Shown here: positions 23,209 to 33,478 of the stretch, in pieces
Numbering within the stretch: the stretch's first letter is position 1
Layout of the letters: every line of letters starts with the position of its first letter
Assembly (NCBI GenBank): GCA_012932865.1
Contig: SAXG01000011.1
Span: 248,001 to 312,000, forward strand
Origin: Amylostereum areolatum
Lineage: Eukaryota; Basidiomycota; Agaricomycetes; Russulales; Stereaceae
DNA: 64,000 nt
Direction of reading: 5' to 3'
Notes under the pieces: model-generated
Seen by the model: only the letters and a program-made list of their open reading frames with translations
Told to the model about the DNA's origin: nothing
Database searches by the model: none
Made by a program: the position numbers and the translations under genes

Positions 23209-24154
23209 CTACGCCACTGAGCGGCCGTGGGTTGGCTTGATCTGGTCCGCAGGGAAAAGGGGAATGAGGAACAGGAGGACGTCTCGCCTCCGGTCGAGAA
23301 GAGCACATGTATACAGAACGTACCCCCCAGAGACGGTGGAGGGCTGCGACGAGGCCGGCGCTCGGTCGATGGCTTGTATGCAAGTTGACGATTGCCAGGC
23401 GGGAGTAACGACCGAAGTCGAAGGCGGGTGCTCCGCTGGAGTCCAAGCGGACATCGGCACTATTTGGCTAGGTAGACCACCTGGATATGGATACTGCCCC
23501 GGGATAAGGGAACGTAGTGAGCGGAAACTCGGACGCGTGGGCGCAGGGCGCAGGGTCGCGAACCTGCGAAATCAATGAAGTGCTAGTAGTAGTAGGCGTC
23601 ACGGTGGCCACCGCCGGCGTGTCGATGTTGGGTAGTTTCGAATGTACGACGGCGTCCGGCGCGCCCCGTGGCGGGGTCGACCCCGCTCTGAGCGAGTTCA
23701 TCAACTGGTCGACGGTCGCCGCGGCAGAATTGACGTGGTCCGCCGCCGTCTCCAAGGCGGCCCACAGCGCCTCGTTCTGGACACTCAACGCTTCGTTCTG
23801 ACGCTGAAGGGCTTCGTGCTTGCTGCGGGGGACCCACGACCTATAGCCTCCCGGGGGGACGGCCTTCAAAGTGTCTACGTAGGAGCACTTCCGGTGCGTA
23901 GTAGTCAGCGCCTTCGAGGCTCGTGAAATCCACAAATTTACCTCGAAACGCCCCTTCTCACACGTCCTGCACGTCGAAGCGCCGTCGCATTTGGTTTTTC
24001 TGCGGCGTTCGTTAAATAAATAAGTGAATCAGAGCCAGGTCAATGGAGAGAGGTGACGATCGCCGAGCGCATACTTCAATCGACAGGTGTTGCAAGCACG
24101 AAGCCGGCGGGTGGTCGATGCCTGGGGTTTGGGGGGGCTTGAGGGTGCAGACAT
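23209..24154 (-). CDS. Zn(II)2Cys6 (C6) zinc-cluster regulator
   Basis: Small fungal-type transcription factor whose DNA-binding domain is spread over three exons and is therefore invisible as one open frame. Starting at the ATG at 24154 (MSAPSSPPKPQ), exon 1 gives LRACNTCRLK, exon 2 KTKCDGASTCRTCEKGRFE and exon 3 CSYVDTLKAV. Together this supplies the six cysteines in the C-x2-C-x6-C pattern, with CDG, then C-x2-C and a final C. The linker and a leucine-poor coiled coil (HEALQRQNEALSVQNEALW) follow, as usual for dimerising C6 factors. The rest is Ser/Pro/Thr-rich. At the C-run 23497-23500 the frame shifts; dropping one base joins FPYPGQYPYPGGLPS and keeps the tail open to about 23209. The 3' end is uncertain. 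No classical fungal TF middle-homology domain is visible, so it is short. Targets are unknown. Confidence 0.78.
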
Positions 24155-25044
24155 TCCCGGAAGGGTTAGAGGGAGATGTCAAACAAGGGGGATGGCGAAG
24201 GGAGCCCCCGGCGGACCCAGAGAGCATAGGGAAACCAAGTCTCCCGTCGCTACAAAGACGCGCTCTTCCCCACCTTTATAGGACGGGCTTGTTTGCACGG
24301 CGTCGCCCCAGTGGGTCCACAGTCCCTGCATCCGCATGGAGGTGGAAGTGTTTGTCAAGCCGCGAATTCCAACTCGAAGGGTTGAGACGACTCGGAGTCG
24401 CAGGCCAAGCGTTTCCTTTCCCCGCCGGGATTCGACGCCGGGGCATCGGAGGACAGGCATACTTGCTTCCGTCGGGATCGGCACAGAGGAAAATGAAGCG
24501 GAGACTCCACTTGGAGGGTGCCGCTTCGCCGTGTGCCGCATGTCAGTGATAATAGCACTCAGCGCTCAGCCTGCACAGACCAACGCGGACCAACACGGGG
24601 TTACGAAGGTAACCTGCATCATGTGGGGCCTGGAAAAGGATGAAATGCAGGCAGGTGTATCGTCAGGGTTCCCTGGTTATGCTTGTGGTGCAAACGAACT
24701 TGGAACTGCGGCAGCCTGGAACGAGATGCAATAACATGATACTTGCCAATGCGTGCGTCGATGCCACCGGTAGGGACGACTAGGTCCCTGGCGAATAAAG
24801 GCCAAACGAACTAAGTGGCATGCGACCATTGCACATTGTACATCCAAAATACGCACGTCTATACTGACATGAAGCAAGTGTAACCGTAAACCGCAACCGC
24901 AGCGCGTGTCGTAAACTTCGTCAAGTCAAGGATGGAAAAAAAGTACAAAACAACAAAGACTCCAGAAACACAACCATTCGGAATACCTTTTACCTTGTCC
25001 TTCTCCCTGTCCCCGAGGACAGGGGGAAGCGGTCAGTGTCCGAG
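24155..25044. other. Intergenic, no supported gene
   Basis: Upstream region of the C6 factor and downstream region of the MFS transporter. Several open frames overlap but none shows a domain or a credible intron pattern. Confidence 0.45.
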
Positions 25045-27330
25045 TTAGATGGACGCCTTGCCGCGCGGCTCGAAGGGGAGCAGAAGCGCGAGGACGCCGG
25101 CGCCGAAGATGAGTGCGCCGGAGACGTACACGGGGACGACGGTGTTGATGTCGGCGTAGAGCGCGATGATCGGGGCCTGCCCGACGCGGGTGAGTAACTG
25201 GAGAGGCGAAAAAGGGGAGGAGAGAAGAAAACGTACGACGACACCGAAGACGCGCGTGGCGGTCGCGGTCAGGCCGTTGCCCGTCCCGCGATCTTTCGCG
25301 GGGAAAATTTCGGGAGAGATAGCGTAGAGCACACCGTACATGATCTGAAGAGCGCATCCGGATCCGTCAACCCAAGGGCACGTGGAAGAGGGGGGGGAAG
25401 GGGACAGACGCACGTTGCTGAAAAACGCATACCCGCAGTTCCACCCGAGGAGCGCGTCCGAGCTCCGGGCGGTGGTGCTCGCGAACAGAAACGCCCCCGT
25501 GAGCCCTGGACAATCGCGCGGGGGTCGTTGAGCAATGTCAGACGTGGAAGGCTAGAGGGTACTCGCCCGCGGAGAGAGCCAGCGTGCCGCGCCGGCCCAG
25601 GTATGGGAGCTCGACCATCCAGCCTGCGAGGAGTGCGCCGGGGATGCCGGTGAGGGAGAGGATGACTTGCTGGATACGGGAGGGAGGTTAGCGGGGAGAG
25701 AGGGATGGGAAGGAGGGAAACGGACGTTGCGGTAGGTCGTGTAGTAAGTCGCGTCGTCGAATTTGGCGCCGCGGCTGGCTAAGCTGGAAGGGGGTAAGGG
25801 CGCGGGCCTTTGCGATGTAAGATGGGAGCTCACAGGTAAGGAAGGAAGTTATTGTAAAGAGTCGACGCCAGTCCGATGATGCCTGGTGGACAATGTGACG
25901 ATGTCAGATGTGTCGCCCTCTAGGACCACAATGGAAAGCGCACCCCAAATGGCGATCAACAAGCTCGTCGACCACGCCAGTTTCGGCGTCGCGAACAACG
26001 CCCTGACATGCGTCATGTTCCAACTCGAGTCCTCGCTCAAAATCCGCCACTTGGCCGCCTGCGCATGGCCCGCAACGCTCCGCTCCGCCTCCTCGAAGTC
26101 TTCCACGCGCAAGCCCGTCTGCACGCCGTTGTAGCGCGCGATCGCGTGGACGATGGCGACGGCCTCGGCGTGGTGGCTGGGGCCGCGCCCGAGGAGGAAG
26201 CGCGGGGACTCGTGCAGGCGGAAGAAGGCGATGCGCGCGAGGGCGAGGAGGAACATCAGCCCGCCGAGCGTGAAGACGAGGTAGCGCCAGCCCATGTTGT
26301 CCGCACGCGTGCACGGGCCCGCGGGAGTGCAGGAGAAATTAGCGATGAGGGGCCATGCGATCTGCGGCGTCGTGCGCGTCAATGAGCGGGGGGGGGGGGG
26401 GGTTCGAACGAGGAGGGGAAGGGAAGACGTACCAGGGAGCCGAGGAGCTGGCCGATCGCCCACCAAATGGAAAGGATGGTAAGCAGATATTGGTGCGAGC
26501 CTGGAATGAAGTCTGAAGGAAGGGTGTCAGGTTAGACGCGTGCGGGGAAGCTGGAGAGTATGGCGCTGACCGAGGAACACGGCAGAGTCGACGGGCATGT
26601 TCCCGCCGACGCCCACGCTGAGGATAGCCGTGAGAGATGCGAGCGCGACGAAGTTAGGCGATCCCCCCGAGGCGATCCCGAATATACTGGCTATAAACAG
26701 TGTCAAATTGAAGGACCACCTGCTCACGCAGGACGCGTAGGATGGTCAGCCAATGGGGGCGAGACGGGAGGAAGGGTGACGTACTTGCGACCCCAGATAT
26801 CGCATCCGAAGCTCCAGAAGACGGCTCCCACGAGAAGACCGATGTTGGCGGCGAGGGAAAGGAAGGGGCCGTTGAAGTGGAACTCGTTGATAACGGGGGA
26901 GAGGATAAGGCCGGTGAGAAGCTGGTGGAAAAAGTCAGGACGTGCTGCGGGTTGAGGGAGTTGGATGAAAGGGACGCATACCGGCCATACACTATCGCTG
27001 CATGAGGGGAGATACCGAGGATGAGTCGAAGGTTCACGGATGGGTTCAGGAGCAGACGTACGAGAACCATCCAAAGCCGGCGACCGCGAACAACGCCCAC
27101 TGCAAGATGAAACAAATTCAGACTTCCAGGGCGCAAATACGCGTCAACGGCCAACACACCTGATATTTACCCATCCCGATCTCCTGCAGAGCGCGGTTGA
27201 GCACGCGAGCCTTTGCCTGGTAGACGGGGTCGACGGAGCCATCCTCGAACAGGTCTTCCTTGGGCACGATCGGAAGGACGTCGTTGATCGTCTCCTCTGA
27301 GCGGGATTTCTGGGAGTCGGTGTCGGCCAT
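25045..27330 (-). CDS. MFS transporter, SVOP/sugar-porter-like
   Basis: Twelve-helix major facilitator, assembled from about ten exons. The start MADTDSQKSRSEETIND at 27330 gives an acidic cytosolic N-terminus, then QEIGMGKYQ at the edge of helix 1. Diagnostic stretches: CDIWGRK (the loop 2-3 A-motif remnant D-x-x-G-R-K/R), GVGGNMPVDSAVFL in helix 4, LHESPRFLLGRG after helix 6, then PGALLAGWMVELPYLGRRG, SPEIFPAKDRGTGNGL and the last helices ending FEPRGKASI. The helix-4 signature and the ESPRFLL motif are those of fungal SVOP-like/sugar-porter transporters. The substrate cannot be told from sequence. Frames are intact. One intron holds a run of 15 G (26388-26402). Transcribed divergently from the Msb1-like gene. 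Confidence 0.85.
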
Positions 27331-28068
27331 GGTCGTCGAAAGGCGATGGGGGGAGGTCGAACAGAAATCAATGCGCCGGAGAGGCCGGATTTATAGGTCC
27401 ATGGAAAGCGCCAGAGATTGGTCGATGATATTCGCCATGCAAGCCATGCCGCGTAATCACGTGAACCGCTGACCATGAGCCCATGAGCGCGTCGGCCGTA
27501 ACTTTGCACATCTTCCAATCGCGTCCTGGCGCTCTCTGGGAGGCGTGAGTACGATGACTACGTTTACGGGCGACCGAACGACCACTGGTGATTCGCGAAT
27601 GAACGGTGCACGAGCCTGGAGATTAATGAGTTAATACAGATACGGTGGCGGTATTGAAGTGGTTGTTTGTCTACGTATATGTCGTCCTGGACGCATGGCC
27701 GACTGAGCCTCCTCCAGTGCTCGATCTTGGTGGCGACAAATTCTGGTGGTCAGAGAGCAGCAGAGAGCGCGTGGCAGAGTCGACCCTTTCCGGCCGCGCC
27801 GTATTTCCGATTGATGCGGCTTTGGTGAAGAGCGCGTTGTTTGCAAGTGTTTGCGGGCACTCTTCCAACCAACGGCCAAGGCACTTTTGGCGACGACGTC
27901 CTCCACGGCGAACTCCATCCGTCCATCGACCCCCGACGAACGCCCGACGACGTTCACCCCCGACGTCGCACGTTCTCCTGGTGCGCCCCCCGCCCGTTCC
28001 CTCCGCCCAGATCTCGTCGTAACCCGCGTCCCGTACGCAGTCGGTCTCCTCTCGCTCCTCTCACCGGA
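27331..28068. other. Divergent promoter region
   Basis: About 740 bp between the oppositely oriented MFS and Msb1-like genes. The right part is pyrimidine-rich (27840-28060), suiting the 5' leader of the plus-strand gene. An open frame reaches upstream to 27841, but the downstream ATG at 28069 (MPSFFSKVLGRKK) is the better start. Confidence 0.5.
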
Positions 28069-31000
28069 ATGCCCTCGTTCTTTTCCAAGGTCCTCGGCCG
28101 CAAAAAGGGCGACGACAGCAAAGGCCAGAAGCGCTCGTCCGCCCCCTCCCTCCTCGAGGGCAAGTTTGAGGCCGTCAGCCCCAACGTGTCTCCCTCCGCT
28201 GCCCATTTCCCCCCTAACCAGGACTTCCGCGGCCGGGAGAAGGCCAAGGCGAAGCATCTCTTCCGCGTCACATCCAAGTCCAGGTCCAGAGCCCGCTCTC
28301 CGCCCGTGAACGACCGCCGCTCGTCCGAACTCCAGCCCCCTCTCCTTTCCCTCAATCTTTCCGTCCAGAAGGATCAGAGCCAGCGCGCCTTGGGCGTTCT
28401 CTTCGAGGCCGACCCGGACGGATGGGCCACCCTCAGCGACTCCGTCCTCGGAGAGCGGCGGCTCACTCCTCAAGAGACGCTCGCCCTCGTAAACGCTTGC
28501 TCACGCGTGATTGTGGAGCAAGGTCAGTTCTCCTCGTCGCACCCGTCGCACTTCAATATTGACCGTCTGCCAGGCCTCGAAACCCTCGGGATCATGCATG
28601 CACATTGGCATTCCGCCTCCCTCGACGTGCAGCGCAAGCTCATCTCCCTCTACGTTCTTTCCATTGCGCCCCCCGTCTCCAAGTCCACCACCGAGGCCTT
28701 CGAGACCGAGCTTGGCTACGCCCGCTCCCCGCACGACGTCGCCGCCGTTTTGCGTTGGGGTCTCCGTCACTTCAAAATCGACGGCGAGTCCTTCGGCAAA
28801 GCCGGCCCCGAGTGGCTATGGTACGAGGACTTCGCTCAGTTGGAACGGTCCGCAGTGTTCCCCGCCAACGCCTACACCACCTACCTCTTACCCCACCTCT
28901 CCCCCGCCCACACGGAGCTTTTAGGAGCAACCTTGGATATCATCTCCTCCCTCGCGTCCCACAGCGAGGCGAATGGGTTCTCCGGCAGCAAACTGTCCAA
29001 GTACCTCGGGCTCTGGCTCCTATGTGCCCACAGGTGGTCGGAAACCGACGATTGGTACACTTTTTACGGACGCTGGGAGAAGGCAGGTCGGATTCTGGAG
29101 CATATATTCTTGGCTCGCATTCGGTGCGTTGACCAGCTTTCTACACTCGCTGGTGGTTGGGCTGACCGCCGGGCTTCAGGAACGATGCTTCAATGCACAT
29201 GGTTCCAAGACGCCTCACAGAGCTCGTCGACCGCTACCCCTACACTACCCCTGGGGCGACTCAGCCCGACCTCCTGCTCCCGCGTCCTCACTTCTCCACG
29301 CGCGCGTACGACGCGCTCTTCGTCCGTTTAGAGACCGAATACACGGCGACATCAAAGCCAAAGCCCCATCCGTTCAACGTCCTCGCCAACGCGTTCAGAA
29401 GCACCTCGGAGCCCTCGGAAGACGCGCTTCTACAAGCTTGGGACGCGATCAAGCAGGCCACCCGGGGCGAAAGCGACGAGTCCACGGAGTCCCTCCCCGT
29501 CCTGACCAAAGTCTTCTCCGACACCACCCTCCGCCTGCTCTCGCTCATCCCCGTCGACCCCACTGACAAGCTCGGTCCGACCTTCGCCCTCCGCTCCGCC
29601 GTCTCGTCGACCACCACGCGCCACCGCTCCTTCTCCGCCGCCGAGCTCTCCTCGCGCGCGGCCACGCAGAACGGGCACGGAACTTCGAATGGGCACGGCT
29701 CCAGCTCAAGCCACGGGCACGGCGGGCGCCTCCCGAGCCTGTCCGCAGTGGCGACCTCGCCGACCACCGCGACGTCCGTGGAGACCCCAACCGACTGGCT
29801 TCAATTCACGAGCCAAGGGTTTGCCGCGAACGTGCCCGGTCCGCGCGAGCTCGCGTCGACGCTCTGGGACACCGACGTCGAGGTCACCCAGCCCCCGCCC
29901 GTTGCCATACTCTCCCGCAAATCCAGCAAGCGCGACCGCAGTCGCTCCGTCGACACGCCCGCCGCGCCCGCGCTCGCCGCACCCGTCGCGCCCCCGCCTC
30001 CGCCCCCGGCGCCTGCAACCAGGGCGGCGCTGATCGCGCGGACGAAGCTCGACGAGGCGTTCATCGACTTCTGGACGGACGCGCTGCTCGATCCGATCGC
30101 GGCGTCCTGGCCCAAGTTCGTCGTGTGCGAGCTCAAGCCCGCCGCTGCGCAGGCGTTCGCGTACCTCGTCGTCGAGCAGGCCTACGTCCGTCCGCCGCCC
30201 CCTCCCCCACCTCCCGCGAGCGCACCGGAGCCCGCCTCGGAGTCGCAGCCGCTCCCCCATCCGCCCCGCCGGCCGATGTCCCCCGAGTCGCGCCTGAGCT
30301 CGACGTTCTCGATCACGAAGAAGCGGTTCGGGTTCTTCACGAGCAAGGAGGCGTCGCCGACGTCGACGGTGTCCGGGAAGGAGGAGAAGGGGAGGAAGAG
30401 GGCCAGTAAGACGCCCGCGGTGGGCGAGCTCGGAGAGGTCTTGAAGGAGGAGGAGGAGAAGGAGAAACCGCACAAGGGCGCGGAAGCGGAGGTGGCCGCG
30501 GGTGCTGCGGTTGTGGGTGCCGCCGTGGTTGGCGCCGCTGCCACGGGTGCCATCGCCGAAGACGAGCAAGAGGAGGCCAACCCCGCCCCCGTTGAAGAAG
30601 AACCTACGGCTCCCCTCGCACCCGGACTCGATGAGCCCGCCGTCCCCGCAGAGCCCGTCGACGCCCAAGCCGCGCCTGTCCCCGTTCCCGAAACCGTCGT
30701 CTCCGTCCCCGCCGACGCGACCGGCGCCGTCCTCCCACCCGCGCCAGAGCAAACCGTCCTCGAAGGCTCGACGCCCGGCCCGCAGGTCGCGCTCGCCACG
30801 AGCGAGCCTGTGGCCGTCGCGCAGGCGTCGGTGGATGTGGTCGAGCTCGTGCCGGTCGAGGTGGGCACGCCTGAGGCGGCGGAATCCCCTGCGGCTGTTG
30901 AAGAGCCTGCTGCATCTGTTCCCGCGCCTGCGGTCGAAGAGGCTGTCGAGTCTGCACCTCGTGAAGAGCCCGTACTCGAGGACGCGAGTGCATCAGCGGA

Positions 31001-32738
31001 ACCTACCGTGGTCGAGGAGGAATCTGCTGCTCCTGTTGAGGTGGACTCGGTTCCCGCGCCCGTTGAAGAGGACGCTGTCCCTCCTGCCATCGAGGAAGAA
31101 GAGCCTGCCCTTGCCGTGGAGGAGGATACTCCTACGCCTGCCGTCGAAGAGCCTGCCGCTCCTGTCGCTGAAGACGTTGCCCCCGCGCCTGCCGTCGAGG
31201 AACCTGCATTGTCCGTCGAAGAACCTACGACCGCGCCCGTCACCGAGGAACCAACACCCGAGGAAACCGCCGCTGAAGACCCGTCGCCTGCTTCCGTTGT
31301 CGAGGCTCAACCTGCCGCCGAAGAGCCCACGCCTGTTGCCGAGGAGGAGCCTGCACCTTCTGCTGTCGTCGAGGAAGTCCTTCCCGCTCCCGATGACGAC
31401 ACTCCGACGTTGGTCAAAGAGGCCCTCGACCTTGCGGATGCCCCTATCACGGAACTCACCGTGCCCGTCGAGGACGAGCCTCTCGCTGAAGAAGTCGTTC
31501 CAGTCGAAGAAGCCGCCCCAGCAGCTGTCGAGGAGCCGGTCGAAGCCGTCGTCGAGGCAGAGGAGGAACCTGCACCCGCCGCAGAAGTCGTTGAAGACCC
31601 TGTTGTGGAGGAAGACCCTGTCGGCGCAGCCGAAAATGCGTCAGTCGCGGAGCCGGCCATCGTGCAGGAGGGCCCGCCGTCCGTTCTCGAAGACGGTTCG
31701 TCAGAGCCCGTTGAGGAAGAACCCAGAGGACCGGCACCAGAGCCTGCCGTGGAGGAACCAGTTTCCGAAGAGGCCGGACCGATTGTGGGGGATCTCGCGG
31801 CGGGTGAACCCACTACGGAGGAGGCCTCTGTCTCCGAGCCTGTCGTCGAGGACGCACCTACAGCCTCAGAACCGGTGGTCGATGAGGCACCTGTCACCCC
31901 TGCCCCTGAACTCGCTCAAGAGGTGCATCCTACCCCTGAACCCATTGTCGAGGAGGAATCGGAAGTTGTACCTGTTCCGGAGGTTGTCGCCACTCCAGAG
32001 CCTACAGAGCCTATCGCCGCTGAGCCCGTTTCTGAAGAAACGGCACCTGTGCCCACGGAGGAACCTTCCGCACCCGTAGAACCTTCTACCGAAGATGTTG
32101 TTCCCGTCGAGCCAGGAGTTGAGTCGCCATCCCCAGCTGCAGCACCCGACATGGATGTTGCTCCCGAGGCTCCGTCGGATCCTTCCACCTCCGTGCTCAT
32201 TGCTGCAGACGGTCATGCGATTGTAGTTCCTGACGTTCCCGAGGTTCAACCGGAGGAGGGTGTAGCGTTCGAAGAACCGCCAGTGGAACACCACATCCCC
32301 TTGGACGAGGAAGAGGCGGATGACGCAGCTGAAGCTGTGGACGAGGATAGTGCCCCCGCTGAGCCCGTCGCAGGTGAGGTTGTCAATATGCTGTTACAGA
32401 ACATACGCTAACATTTCGATGTCGTCATTCAGATGAGCCAGTGGATGAGCCTACTGATTCCGCATTGAAGGCTGGCGACTCAACTGTTCCCTCGGAAGAA
32501 GTACCTGTGACACATATCGAAGAAGCAGTATCTCCTGTTGCCGAGACGACTGCAGTTGCAGACGTCCTGGAGAGCACTCCCCCCGTGGCTGGTATGTGGA
32601 CGTCCTTTGTTCAATCCTGGGCATGCTGACCAGGTTCACACAGAGCCTAAACCCATCGACACCACCGAGGCCGCATCAAAGGATGCGACTGAAGTCCACG
32701 AAGCCGAAACCGAACCTGCTGTAGAGCCGGCTGCATAA
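28069..32738 (+). CDS. Msb1/DUF1708-like polarity protein with long acidic repeat tail
   Basis: Large protein (about 1,450 residues) that I assign by recall of the family to the Msb1/Mug8 (DUF1708, RhoGAP-like) group, linked in yeasts to Cdc42/Rho-dependent polarity. The N-terminus MPSFFSKVLGRKK precedes ALGVLFEADPDGWATLSDSV, RRLTPQETLALVNACS, GLETLGIMHAHWHS and VQRKLISLYVLS, matching the fold start. A 51-nt in-frame intron lies about 28521-28571, another at about 29123-29178. The middle carries Pro runs (30181-30230). From about 30590 to 32390 it is a degenerate Glu/Pro/Val/Ala repeat (variants of EEPAPAVEEP). The last two introns begin at 32373 and 32592, and the stop is at 32738. Family assignment is inference; the repeat tail is seen directly. 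Confidence 0.72.
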
Positions 32739-33188
32739 CCAGTCACGCTCTAGCAACATACCCTGCCTGCTGCCTTCACGCACATGTTCTATAATCTCCT
32801 ACGTTTTGGCCAAGGAACTGACTGACCATATACCCCGTCATACTTGATTCGTTTCGGGATTTTATGCTTTTAATCTTTACACTATTAGTTCGGTTTCGTC
32901 GTTTCCATGCCTTCGATGCGGACTCTCAGCTTGTATGCATCGTTTCGTGTCTACTTTCATTCTGGCTCTGTGCCCATTTCGGTTCTGTGCTCACACCTGT
33001 GTATCACAATCGATATCCACCCCACATCTCTTTACCCTCCCGCAATGCTCTGCTCGCTTGCCAATCTACCTTCGCTCAACGTGATTGCTACCTACATGCA
33101 CTTATACTTAACGTGGTTTTGGATGCTAGTCCTTATTCTTGAATTAGGTTTACATCCTTTAGTCGCAATCGATTACTCGTGTTGCACT
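32739..33188. other. 3' region of Msb1-like gene
   Basis: AT-richer 450-bp stretch downstream of the Msb1-like stop. It is probably 3' UTR and terminator followed by the original intergenic spacer. LINE B inserted at its right end. No gene is supported. Confidence 0.5.
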
Positions 33189-33200
33189 ATATCTGTGAGT
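33189..33200. repeat. LINE B target-site duplication, left copy
   Basis: ATATCTGTGAGT, repeated at 57514-57525. The final T may belong to the tail, so the duplication is 11-12 bp. It directly precedes an 18-T run, the complement of the LINE's poly(A) tail. Confidence 0.85.
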
Positions 33201-33478
33201 TTTTTTTTTTTTTTTTTCCAATTTAAAGTCTATTTGAGGTTTTTACCTATGTCTAGACTATGTCGCCTGCGTGCTGTTGTATCGTATGTACTCCAATGTG
33301 TCTATCCTAGTGCAGCAGTCCCAGTCATATCGTGGTATGTCTGGAATGAGTTGGCCTCGTAGAGGTCGTTGCGATCCTGGGGGGTTCATTATGAATAAAG
33401 CGCAAAGGCGCCTGCCCAGACCGTGTCTTCGTCGTGTCCCCTCCTCTTCTCCTTCTCCTTCTGGCCCTCTGCTGGCTC

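Noticed and set aside
29706..32200. Several long minus-strand and alternative-frame open frames opposite the Msb1-like gene (up to about 525 codons)
   Set aside because: They arise from the GC-rich repetitive codons of the real frame and read as Ser/Thr/Gly or Arg/Pro low complexity with no motif.
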